From: Acidobacteriota bacterium
GTDB lineage: Bacteria > Acidobacteriota > Terriglobia > Terriglobales > Acidobacteriaceae
Direction: 5' to 3'
Length of the DNA stretch: 15,095 nucleotides
Assembly: GCA_003224835.1 (NCBI GenBank)
Contig: QHZX01000186.1
Span: forward strand, 2,476 to 17,570
Shown here: positions 1-6,627 of the stretch, piece after piece
Layout of the letters: every line of letters begins with the position of its first letter
How positions within the stretch are numbered: the first letter of the stretch is position 1
Program-made: the position numbers and the translations under genes
The notes under the pieces: generated by a model
Database searches by the model: none
Told to the model about the DNA's origin: nothing
What the model saw: only the letters and a program-made list of their open reading frames with translations

Positions 1-302
1 AGCTGGAGAATTTTATGGAACGCTCAGTGATTTTGACTGAAGGGGAGACTTTGCGAGTACCGGTGGGCGAACTGGTTCCCGCATCCGAAAATTCGACGCC
101 GACTGCTCCGGCACCCGAGATGTTGGGATCGCATGGGACTCTCGAAGAATTAGAAAGGCAATATATAGTCCAGGTCTTGCGGCAGTCAGCCGGAATAATC
201 GCCGGGTCACGCGGGGCTGCCGCGCGCCTGGGAATGAAACGTACTACCCTGCAATCCAAAATGCAGAGGCTTGGCATTAACAAGGAAGAATATGCGGGCT
301 GA
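1..302 (+). CDS. C-terminal end of a sigma-54-dependent transcriptional activator (5' truncated)
   Basis: The reading frame is open from the window edge (first full codon at base 3). It begins LENFMERSVIL, the classic end of the AAA+ domain of NtrC-family activators, where the family usually reads ELENxIERAVIL. After a proline/alanine-rich linker comes a Fis-type DNA-binding domain, TLEELERQYIVQVL followed by RGAAARLGMKRTTLQSKM and RLGI. The GAAARLGxKRTTLxSxMxxLGI pattern is typical of FhlA-like activators. The protein would act in the cytoplasm, opening promoters used by RNA polymerase with sigma-54. The ATG at 15 lies inside the AAA+ remnant, so it is not the start. The sensor domain, Walker motifs and GAFTGA loop lie outside the window, so the stimulus cannot be told. 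Family assignment is secure; the exact orthologue is not. Confidence 0.9.
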   Translation, partial: LENFMERSVILTEGETLRVPVGELVPASENSTPTAPAPEMLGSHGTLEELERQYIVQVLRQSAGIIAGSRGAAARLGMKRTTLQSKMQRLGINKEEYAG

Positions 303-707
303 AACGCGACGCTCAGAGTTGCGAAGCTGCTCGAATCCTGAATACGACAAAGGAAGTGCCGACGAAAATCGGCTACTCTGCCTTAAGTTCGGCATCGCAC
401 ATCGCTAAGTACGGCCACGTACGTAGTTGTGATACTTAGAGTGCAAGGCTTTCGTGGTACTTACGAAGACATGCTCTTTTGGTATCCCGAGTGCTTTGCA
501 GAAATTACCTTCGCAAAGATTTGGAGTGCAATGTTGTCCAGGGGAGCGTTGGGGCTTTCCACAGGCCATCACGCACAAATTCCGATTGCCACGCTGCATG
601 GGCTTCCAATTAAAAAGCCATGCCGTTCGGTTGCAGGTCCCGCATTTCTGCCGGTAAATCCGGCGGTCGGGCGGCAGCAGCGGGCTGCACAGCGAAAGCA
701 TGCCAGA
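303..707. other. Intergenic region, no convincing gene
   Basis: Frames on both strands here are short or rich in Cys/Trp/His and look non-coding. Two small dyads are visible. GCCGA at 358-362 pairs with TCGGC at 369-373 around a 6-base loop; it has no T-run and is a weak candidate terminator for the sigma-54 activator gene. CTAAGTA at 405-411 pairs with TACTTAG at 433-439 around 21 bases that contain the self-complementary ACGTACGT at 417-424; this could be an operator or just chance. I find no well-formed -35/-10 pair, but the promoter of the downstream Crp/Fnr gene probably lies here or a little further on. Confidence 0.4.
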
Positions 708-962
708 TTGGACCCGCTCTATCTCTTCTATTGCGGCCTGAAGTGGCACAAAGCTGGCGAAACCGCGTCGGGTTGGGAATTAGTGCAGGCGATGCGATCG
801 AAGGATCCCGGAGCCCGTGCGTTGGCGGCTGAACTACTCGCCGAAACTGAAGATGGACGTTTGCTGGTGCGAGACTTGCGACGCACGCGCAGTGGGTTGA
901 GGACACTAGCCTGGGCCGGCATTGCTTCTGCCGAGTTTAATCAGGCCACGAAAGGGGAGGGG
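708..962 (+). other. Coding-like stretch in frame with the Crp/Fnr gene (possible small HEAT-like gene or N-terminal extension)
   Basis: The Crp/Fnr frame stays open upstream to about 429. From a possible TTG start at 708 the translation looks like real protein: LDPLYLFYCGLKW, then amphipathic helices such as ELVQAMRSKDPGARALAAEL and LLVRDLRRTRSGL, resembling one HEAT-like helical hairpin. Upstream of 708 the same frame looks non-coding. No stop separates this stretch from the regulator, so it is either a separate small gene whose stop was lost or frameshifted (a +1 shift would meet TGA at 898-900), or a genuine N-terminal extension. No good ribosome binding site precedes 708, while one does precede 963. 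I do not recognise a named family with confidence. Confidence 0.35.
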
Positions 963-1676
963 ATGATCACGCCATATGGGTTGCCGGTGGTTGAGGATTG
1001 CATACATTGTCCACTGAAAAAAGAGAGTTGGTTTTGTCATCTATCGAGTGACCTGCTGAGTTCATTCAGCGCTTCCAGCCACCTGGCAACCTATCCGGGA
1101 GGCGCGATTTTATTCATTGAAGGACAGATGCCTCGAGGCGCGTTCGTGCTCTGCTCCGGCAAAGTGAAGCTTTCCACGACTTCGAAGGAAGGCAAGGTTT
1201 TGATTTTGAAAATCGTCAATCCTGGAGAAGTAATGGGATTGAGCGCACTAATCTCGGCTGAGGCTTACGAGATTACCGCTGAGACGTTGGAGCCCTGCCT
1301 GGTCAACTTTGTTGATGGCGACGGGCTCATCCGGCTCATGGAGCGGAGCGGAGAACTGGGACTCCGCTCCGCGCAGGCCGTGAGTCGAGAATTTCAGTAC
1401 GCGTATCGTGAAATTCACGAGCTGGTGCTGGCGCGTTCGTCCTCGGGAAAGCTAGCGCGGTTACTACTTTCGTGGATGACCGGAATAGAAAAGGACAACC
1501 GTGAGGTGCGAATCCATGCTCCCGTCACGCACGAAGAGATGGCACAAAGGATCGGAGCATCACGAGAGACGGTCACACGTTTGTTGAGTGAATTGAGGAA
1601 GAAGGACCTGATCAGGCTGGAAGGAGCAACGCTCGTGATCAAGAATCGGACGGCGCTCGAAGCCCTGGCAGTTTGA
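963..1676 (+). CDS. Crp/Fnr-family transcriptional regulator with FNR-like cysteines
   Basis: A 237-residue cytoplasmic one-component regulator. Residues about 30-145 form the cyclic-nucleotide-type beta roll (PGGAILFIEGQMPRGAFVLCSGKVKL is in the expected style). The usual cAMP-contacting Arg-Ser pair is absent after NPGEVMGLSAL, so cAMP is an unlikely ligand. Residues about 185-222 form the winged helix; the recognition helix reads SRETVTRLLSEL, matching the E-x-x-S/T-R signature of CRP/FNR. Cysteines C13, C16 and C25 cluster at the N-terminus and C112 lies in the beta roll, a layout reminiscent of the four cluster ligands of FNR, so an oxygen- or NO-sensitive iron-sulfur cluster is possible but unproven. 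The ATG at 963 is chosen because a purine-rich GGGGAGG at 954-960 precedes it (spacing is short) and because 237 residues is a normal family length. The gene ends just before a clear terminator. Confidence 0.88.
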   Translation: MITPYGLPVVEDCIHCPLKKESWFCHLSSDLLSSFSASSHLATYPGGAILFIEGQMPRGAFVLCSGKVKLSTTSKEGKVLILKIVNPGEVMGLSALISAEAYEITAETLEPCLVNFVDGDGLIRLMERSGELGLRSAQAVSREFQYAYREIHELVLARSSSGKLARLLLSWMTGIEKDNREVRIHAPVTHEEMAQRIGASRETVTRLLSELRKKDLIRLEGATLVIKNRTALEALAV

Positions 1677-1697
1677 AAGCTGCTTAGAACGACTCGC

Positions 1698-1729
1698 GCG
1701 GCCGGAGCCTCCTCCCTGGCCGCTTTTTT
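1698..1729 (+). terminator. Rho-independent terminator of the Crp/Fnr gene
   Basis: GCGGCC at 1698-1703 pairs with GGCCGC at 1718-1723; inner GGAG/CTCC bases can extend the stem. A run of six T follows at 1724-1729. It begins 21 bases after the Crp/Fnr stop codon, as expected for an intrinsic terminator. Confidence 0.85.
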
Positions 1730-1738
1730 ATTAGCCGT

Positions 1739-1828
1739 GAGCTTTGAAGGGCGAGGTTTGAGCTGTTAGCTAAGAGCTGAACGAGCTAAGAGCCAGAAGC
1801 AAAGCTCAAAGCTCAAAGCTCAAAGCTC
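1739..1828. repeat. AAAGCTC heptamer tandem repeat with inverted copies
   Basis: Four perfect head-to-tail copies of AAAGCTC occupy 1801-1828. The zone from 1739 to 1800 is full of related AGCT words, including an inverted copy GAGCTTT at 1739-1745 and TTTGAGCT at 1757-1764, which can pair with AGCTCAAA inside the array. Read on the minus strand, the array (GAGCTTT x4) starts only four bases after the LytTR regulator's stop codon. It lies between two convergent genes, so it may be a transcription-end or REP-like element, or simply slippage-generated. The heptamer has no multiple-of-three constraint and is non-coding here. Confidence 0.8.
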
Positions 1829-1832
1829 TTCA

Positions 1833-2609
1833 TCACAATCCGAACAACTCTCTCAGACGTTTGGTTTGTGCACGGCTGACGGGAATTTCAGTTTGCTTCT
1901 TGTCGTCCATTCGGAGCTGATAGGAACTCTTGAACCAGGGGACGACTTCCTTGATCCGATTAATATTCACCAGGTGAGAACGGTGGGCACGCCAGAAAAG
2001 ATTCGGATCGAGACTGTCCAGAAGCTCCTCCAGCGTTCGACAGTTCGACTGTCCTTCCATCCCATTTATCCCGCTGGTGACGACGGTGATGATTCCATCC
2101 TCAATTGAAGCGAAGCAAATATCTTTTTGATTGACCAGAAAAAGACGTCCGACCGCCTTCAAGAGGATCTTGGAAGTCTGTGGCTTCTGTGATTCCAGCA
2201 TCCGGACCAGCGCATCCAGTTTGTCCGAAGGACCGTTTGCCTCTGCCATTGACCGCGCGCGTTCCACTGACTGCGCTACGCGCTTGCGATCGAATGGCTT
2301 TAACAAGTAATCAACAGCGTTCACTTCGAATGCGCGAACCGCATACTGGTCAAAGGCAGTGGAGAACACGATTTTGGGGAGAGCGATTTTCTTGTCGAGC
2401 AGTTTTTTAATTACGCCGAAGCCGTCAAGGCCTGGCATCTGGACGTCAAGAAAGACGAGATCGGGGTTGTGCTCGCGGATGAGAGTTACAGCTTCGAGGC
2501 CATTCTTACCTTGCGCCACGACTTCGACATCGCCAATATTCTTAAGCAAATAGGCGAGTTCATCGCGCGCGAGCTGCTCGTCGTCAACGATCAAGGTCGA
2601 GAGTGGCAC
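1833..2609 (-). CDS. LytTR-family response regulator
   Basis: A 258-residue two-component regulator. Residues 3-120 are a receiver domain: acidic pair D9/D10, phospho-acceptor D55 in LVFLDVQMPG, conserved T84 in VFSTAFD, and K104 in YLLKPFD. Residues about 147-257 are a LytTR DNA-binding domain, recognised by FWRAHRSHLVNINRIKEV and the C-terminal PVSRAQTKRLRELFGL. It would bind direct-repeat sites as a phosphorylated dimer and is AlgR/LytR-like. The partner histidine kinase is not in the window. The frame stays open to an ATG at 2723, but that would overlap rlmB and add 38 unlike residues. The GTG at 2609 is preferred because AGGAGAGG (2613-2620, minus strand) sits just upstream and the receiver domain starts right after it. 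The LytTR assignment is firm; the regulated genes are unknown. Confidence 0.93.
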   Translation of the reverse strand: MPLSTLIVDDEQLARDELAYLLKNIGDVEVVAQGKNGLEAVTLIREHNPDLVFLDVQMPGLDGFGVIKKLLDKKIALPKIVFSTAFDQYAVRAFEVNAVDYLLKPFDRKRVAQSVERARSMAEANGPSDKLDALVRMLESQKPQTSKILLKAVGRLFLVNQKDICFASIEDGIITVVTSGINGMEGQSNCRTLEELLDSLDPNLFWRAHRSHLVNINRIKEVVPWFKSSYQLRMDDKKQTEIPVSRAQTKRLRELFGL

Positions 2610-2612
2610 TTT

Positions 2613-2634
2613 CCTCTCCTTACATCTCAGTATA
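2613..2634 (-). promoter_or_regulatory. Ribosome binding site and probable -10 box of the LytTR regulator
   Basis: On the minus strand a TATACT hexamer (2634-2629) resembles a sigma-70 -10 box, and AGGAGAGG (2620-2613) is a good Shine-Dalgarno sequence three bases before the GTG start. No clear -35 box is seen 16-18 bases further upstream. The Shine-Dalgarno decides the GTG start; the promoter is tentative. Confidence 0.45.
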
Positions 2635-2677
2635 GTCGATTCGAAACAGGCGCTTGAGTCAGTAGCGCTTGCAGCAA

Positions 2678-2697
2678 CGCTAGCATTTACACTAGCG
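2678..2697. repeat. Inverted repeat directly before rlmB
   Basis: CGCTAG at 2678-2683 and CTAGCG at 2692-2697 form a 6-bp dyad with an 8-base loop, ending three bases before the rlmB ATG. No Shine-Dalgarno sequence is visible before that ATG. A -10-like TACACT at 2688-2693 would place transcription start close to the ATG, which is compatible with a leaderless message. The dyad may instead be an operator in this divergent promoter region (2610-2700). Confidence 0.4.
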
Positions 2698-2700
2698 ATA

Positions 2701-3438
2701 ATGAATGTAATCTTCGGAATCAATGCCGTTGCCGAGGCGTTGAAGTCACGCGGGCGGCCGTTTCAATGGGTGGGGGTCGCCAAAGAACGGAACGACCTGC
2801 GGCTGCAGAAGCTGATCCAGGACTGCCGCAATAGTGGAGTTGCGGTGCGATTTCTGCCGCGCACGGAGCTGGACCGCATGGCGAGGACGGCTTCGAATCA
2901 AGGAGTGGTCGCGGTCACGTCGGCAAAAGCATATGTGGACCTCGATGATGTACTTGCTGCCAAGCGCGGTGAGCATTCGCTGGTGGTCGTGCTGGACGGC
3001 GTTGAAGATCCGCACAACCTGGGCGCGATCCTGCGGACGGCGGACGCATCCGGAGCTGATGGCGTGATCATTCCCGAGCGGCGTGCTGCTGGAATCACGG
3101 GAACAGTTGCGAAATCTTCAGCGGGAGCGAGCGCGCATCTGCCGGTAGCGAAGGTCACGAATATCTCGCGGACACTCGAAGAGCTGAAGGCAAAAGGCTT
3201 GTGGATTGTTGGCCTCGATGAGAGAGGAAAGCAAAGCTACGACCAGGTGGACTACAAGATGGATTGCGCTCTGGTGCTCGGTGCCGAAGGCAAGGGTCTT
3301 CACGATCTGGTCAGCAGGAAGTGCGACTTTCTGGTTTCCATCCCAATGCTGGGACAAGTTCCATCACTCAATGTTTCCGTTGCGGCGGGCGTGGTTCTCT
3401 TCGAAATTGTGAAGCAGCGGCGGAAGAAGTCTGGATGA
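2701..3438 (+). CDS. rlmB: 23S rRNA (guanosine-2'-O-)-methyltransferase RlmB (TrmH/SpoU family)
   Basis: A 245-residue SpoU-class methyltransferase. It uses S-adenosylmethionine to methylate the 2'-O of a guanosine in 23S rRNA (G2251 in E. coli numbering). Residues 3-76 match the SpoU substrate-binding domain (FGINAVAEAL, NQGVVAV). The catalytic knotted domain shows all three motifs: motif 1 DPHNLGAILRTAD (N106, R112), motif 2 LGAEGKGL (E196) and motif 3 IPMLGQVPSLNVSVAAG (N224). Length and domain order are normal for RlmB. The start at 2701 fits the family N-terminus (MNVIFGINAV). Its TGA overlaps the next gene's ATG as ATGA, so the two are probably translationally coupled. TrmH-type tRNA methyltransferases and other SpoU paralogues are the main alternatives; the N-terminal domain favours RlmB. 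Confidence 0.92.
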   Translation: MNVIFGINAVAEALKSRGRPFQWVGVAKERNDLRLQKLIQDCRNSGVAVRFLPRTELDRMARTASNQGVVAVTSAKAYVDLDDVLAAKRGEHSLVVVLDGVEDPHNLGAILRTADASGADGVIIPERRAAGITGTVAKSSAGASAHLPVAKVTNISRTLEELKAKGLWIVGLDERGKQSYDQVDYKMDCALVLGAEGKGLHDLVSRKCDFLVSIPMLGQVPSLNVSVAAGVVLFEIVKQRRKKSG

Positions 3439-5150
3439 AGTTCCTATGCATCATAAGTGTGATTGCTATTTCGCTCTCGGCCCACGCGCTGGATCGCGAA
3501 GCTTTTACATTCACGAAATATGACTTGGCTGTTCGTGTTGAACCCGAGCAGCAGCGGCTCGCCGTCCGTGGCAAGATTATGTTGCGAAATGATTCAGAGG
3601 CGCCACAAAGAAGCCTCTCACTGCAGATTTCATCGTCGCTCGGCTGGAGCTCTATTCGGTTGGAAGGCAAGCCGGCAGAATTCGTTTCGCAAATCTACAC
3701 TTCCGATATCGATCACACAGGTGCATTGTCAGAGGCGATTGTGGTGTTACCCACGGGCGTGGCGCCGAAACAGACCATCGAGCTGGAAGTCGGATATGAG
3801 GGAGTGATTCCGCAGGACACGACGAGACTGACCCGGATTGGCGTCCCTGCTGAGACGGCGAAGCATTCGGATTGGGACCAGATTGGGCGATCATTTACGG
3901 CGGTGCGGGGAATCGGATACGTAGCGTGGTATCCCGTTTCTGAAGAGGCGGTAAGCCTCACAGATGGCAATGCCGTGCCTGGATCAGTGGCGAGGTGGAA
4001 GAAGAGGGAATCGCAAGGCGAAATGAAGGTGTCGATCGCAGCCTCACGACTGAGTGTGGAAGAGTCGCCTGAGCTACTGTGCAACGGGACTGAATCAAAA
4101 AGAACGACAACGGAAGCAGCCGCGGGAGAAAGCACGGGCTTGGATTGTTCATTCAATTCTCTGGGCGAAACAATACCGACCTTTGTGGTTGCTCCGTACA
4201 CAGAAATGGATAGCAATGGGATCGCAATCCCCTACCTGCCAGATCACAGAACGCTCGCGGAGAATTTTGGTTCAGCAGTCGAAGAGGTTTCGCCGCTCGT
4301 CACCAAATGGTTTGGCGATCATCGCGAGTCGCCACAGGATAAACCAAAGGTTATAGATCTCCCCGACGCAAAGGACGCATCTTTTGAGAGTGGCAATATG
4401 TTGCTCACGTCTCTGTCCGGAAGCGACACGAAGCTACTGCTAACCGCAACGCAACAGATAAGCCACGCTTTCTTCCCATCACCCCGCGCCTGGATTCATG
4501 ACGGCCTGGCGAGTTATGCGCAAGTGCGCCTGATTGAAGAGAAGGAAACGCGACAGGCAGCGATTAACTACCTTCAGTCGCACCGCGCTGCGCTCATGGA
4601 CCTGGAGAAAGTCTCTGGCGAACCAAACCGCGAAAAGGATCCGCTCGTCAGTTCGCTCGACGTATTTCGCATTCAGACAAAATCCATGTACGTCTGGTGG
4701 ATGTTGCGCGACATGGTTGGCGAGAATGCGCTGTATGCGGCATTGCACAATTACAAAGCGTCGGACGATAGGGATCCCAGCTACATGCAGAAATTGATTG
4801 AAGCGCAAGCGCATCGCGATCTGCAATGGTTCTTTGACGATTGGGTGTATCACGATCGTGGGCTGCCGGATTTTCGTATCATCTCGGTTTACCCGGGCGC
4901 TCTGGCAAGTGGCGGATACATGATCACAGTAACGGTTGAAAATCTTGGAGAGGCAGGCGCTGAAGTTCCGGTTACGTTGCGCCTGCAAAGCGGCGAGGAG
5001 TCTCAGCGGCTAACAGTACCTGGCAAGGCGAAGGCTTCAGTGCGAATTCAGGCCGCATCACTGCCGCAGGAAGTTACGGTGAACGATGGCAGTGTGCCGG
5101 AGCCGGATACGAGCAACAACGGATTCAAAGTCGAATCGGTGAACCATTAA
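3435..5150 (+). CDS. Secreted M1-aminopeptidase-like protein with degenerate zinc site
   Basis: A 571-residue exported protein. Residues 1-18 (MKFLCIISVIAISLSAHA) form a signal peptide with an AHA cleavage site. The N-terminal part looks like the beta-rich M1 domain. The central part aligns with the M1 catalytic region, but the HExxH zinc motif is replaced by QQISH (Q340-H344), the glutamate ligand of the NEGFASY segment is D356 in HDGLASYAQ, and the GAMEN-type exopeptidase motif is reduced to ESGNML near 318-323. The helical end FFDDWVYHDRGLPDFRI is M1-like. Residues about 480-571 look like a CARDB/Ig-type beta domain (ITVTVENLGEAGAEVPVTLRL). It is therefore probably not an active metallopeptidase and may bind peptides or act as a scaffold outside the cytoplasm. 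The ATG at 3435 overlaps the rlmB stop and starts the signal peptide; an upstream in-frame start at 3264 lies inside rlmB and is rejected. Confidence 0.8.
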   Translation: MKFLCIISVIAISLSAHALDREAFTFTKYDLAVRVEPEQQRLAVRGKIMLRNDSEAPQRSLSLQISSSLGWSSIRLEGKPAEFVSQIYTSDIDHTGALSEAIVVLPTGVAPKQTIELEVGYEGVIPQDTTRLTRIGVPAETAKHSDWDQIGRSFTAVRGIGYVAWYPVSEEAVSLTDGNAVPGSVARWKKRESQGEMKVSIAASRLSVEESPELLCNGTESKRTTTEAAAGESTGLDCSFNSLGETIPTFVVAPYTEMDSNGIAIPYLPDHRTLAENFGSAVEEVSPLVTKWFGDHRESPQDKPKVIDLPDAKDASFESGNMLLTSLSGSDTKLLLTATQQISHAFFPSPRAWIHDGLASYAQVRLIEEKETRQAAINYLQSHRAALMDLEKVSGEPNREKDPLVSSLDVFRIQTKSMYVWWMLRDMVGENALYAALHNYKASDDRDPSYMQKLIEAQAHRDLQWFFDDWVYHDRGLPDFRIISVYPGALASGGYMITVTVENLGEAGAEVPVTLRLQSGEESQRLTVPGKAKASVRIQAASLPQEVTVNDGSVPEPDTSNNGFKVESVNH

Positions 5151-5160
5151 AAGAACAGAT

Positions 5161-5165
5161 GGAGG
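5161..5165 (+). promoter_or_regulatory. Shine-Dalgarno sequence supporting a TTG start
   Basis: GGAGG lies four bases before the TTG at 5170. No ATG or GTG gives an equally good N-terminus: the beta-lactamase fold begins at once (TYIQFLGAAGTVTGSKH). This supports initiation at the rare TTG codon. Confidence 0.75.
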
Positions 5166-5169
5166 CTTT

Positions 5170-6627
5170 TTGACCTACATTCAATTTTTGGGTGCGGCCG
5201 GAACTGTGACGGGGTCAAAACACCTGATCAACACTTCCGAAGACCTTGCTGGTAAAACTGGAACGCAGGTCCTTGTAGATTGCGGAATGTTCCAAGGTCA
5301 GAAAGAGTGGCGAGAGCGCAATTGGCAACAGTTACCGGTTCCGGCGGTGGCGATTGAGGCCGTGATTCTGACCCATGCTCACCTCGACCATTGCGGTTGG
5401 ATTCCTCGATTAGTGAAGCAAGGCTTTCGTGGGCCGATTTACGCTACGCCGGCGACGATTGATCTTTGCGGTGTCATCTTGCCGGACTCGGGTCACCTGC
5501 AAGAAGAAGATGCGGCATTTCATAACCAGCACAACACTACGCGCCACAATCCGGCGCTCCCGCTTTATACCGAGCAGGAAGCCTTGTCATGCCTGGGCAA
5601 TTTCAAAGCAGTAAATTTCGGCGAGCTCAAACAAGTTTCTCCTGAGTTGTCGTTTCGATTCGTTCATGCGGCGCACATACTGGGGTCGTCCATGGCTGAG
5701 GTCACTGTCACGGGGAGCGGAAACAATGGTGCAACACGACTGCTATTCACCGGCGATATTGGCCGAGTACGGGATCAGAATGTTGCTCCGGGGAAAGTAG
5801 TTTGCTCGGGACCGCAATCGGGAGAGACCGCGGACGTCGTGGTGATGGAGTCAACATATGGAAACCGGGCCCATCCCAAGGATGATCCGCGGCCGCAACT
5901 CGCAGACGTCATTCGCACCACGGTGGCACGCGGGGGAAGCATTGTAGTGCCGGCATTCGCAGTCGAGCGCACCCAGAAGTTTGTTTTCATGGTGAAGGAA
6001 ATGATGGAGTCGGGTCAGGTGCCGCGCGTACCCATTTATTGCGATAGCCCGATGGCAATTAAGGCCGTAGAAATATTTCTCAAACATACAGAAGAGTACA
6101 GCGAGGCCACCAAGCAGTTGATCAGCAGGTATGGATCTCCAGTGAAATGGCAAGACCTCCATTTTGCGCAGACGGTCGAACAATCGAAGAGGATCAATGA
6201 GTCAAAATCATCTTGCATCATTATTTCTTCGAGCGGAATGGTGACGGGGGGACGCATTCAGCATCATTTATTGGAGCGCCTGCCCGATCCGAAAAATACC
6301 ATTATGTTCATTGGATTTCAGGCGCCGGGAACGCGGGGATTCACCATCAAGAGCGGGGCGCCTGAGGTGAAAATGTTAGGACAGACAGTCCCGATTCGCG
6401 CGCAGGTAGTGGCATTTGAACAGTTCAGCGACCATGCCGACACGCCAGAACTCCTGGAATGGTTACATACGTTCACAGCCAAGCCGAGCGCAACGTATCT
6501 GGTGCACGGCGAACCGGCCGCTTCTTCTCAATTGCGGGACGCAATGACGAAAGATTTGGGATGGAATGTGCAGATTGCGCAGTGGATGCAGAAGGTGGAA
6601 GTAAATTCTAAGCTCGTGACTGGGTGA
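5170..6627 (+). CDS. Beta-CASP metallo-beta-lactamase ribonuclease (CPSF/Ysh1-like)
   Basis: A 485-residue cytoplasmic zinc-dependent RNA hydrolase. The metallo-beta-lactamase fold shows the H-x-H-x-D-H site HAHLDH (H69, H71, D73, H74), H169 in HAAHILGSS and D196 in FTGDIGR. The inserted beta-CASP domain shows motif A in MESTYGNR (E227), the conserved PAFAVERTQ and YCDSPMAI segments, and the GFQAPGTRGF segment. H422 (FSDHAD) and H446 (YLVHGEP) complete the C-terminal motifs. Length and motif order match bacterial COG1236 proteins, which lack the KH extension of archaeal relatives and are expected to cut or trim RNA. It starts 19 bases after the M1-like gene and is probably the last gene of the rlmB operon. 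Start codon is TTG. Its last 20 bases overlap the end of trpD on the other strand. RNA is the likely substrate by family; the specific target is unknown. Confidence 0.9.
   Translation: MTYIQFLGAAGTVTGSKHLINTSEDLAGKTGTQVLVDCGMFQGQKEWRERNWQQLPVPAVAIEAVILTHAHLDHCGWIPRLVKQGFRGPIYATPATIDLCGVILPDSGHLQEEDAAFHNQHNTTRHNPALPLYTEQEALSCLGNFKAVNFGELKQVSPELSFRFVHAAHILGSSMAEVTVTGSGNNGATRLLFTGDIGRVRDQNVAPGKVVCSGPQSGETADVVVMESTYGNRAHPKDDPRPQLADVIRTTVARGGSIVVPAFAVERTQKFVFMVKEMMESGQVPRVPIYCDSPMAIKAVEIFLKHTEEYSEATKQLISRYGSPVKWQDLHFAQTVEQSKRINESKSSCIIISSSGMVTGGRIQHHLLERLPDPKNTIMFIGFQAPGTRGFTIKSGAPEVKMLGQTVPIRAQVVAFEQFSDHADTPELLEWLHTFTAKPSATYLVHGEPAASSQLRDAMTKDLGWNVQIAQWMQKVEVNSKLVTG

Noticed and set aside
358..373. 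Small hairpin considered as the terminator of the sigma-54 activator gene
   Set aside because: The stem is only 5 bp and no T-run follows, so I do not list it as a terminator.
405..749. A 114-codon minus-strand open frame upstream of the Crp/Fnr gene
   Set aside because: Cysteine- and proline-rich with no ribosome site and no recognisable motif; it also opposes the more coding-like plus-strand frame.
1801..1828. Heptamer array considered as a CRISPR array
   Set aside because: Units are seven bases, directly adjacent, without spacers, and there are no cas genes.
2610..2723. A 38-residue N-terminal extension of the LytTR regulator to an ATG at 2723
   Set aside because: It would overlap rlmB, precedes the normal receiver start, and the GTG at 2609 has a good Shine-Dalgarno.
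3264..3434. An upstream in-frame start for the M1-like protein
   Set aside because: It lies inside rlmB in another frame; the ATG at 3435 begins a clean signal peptide.
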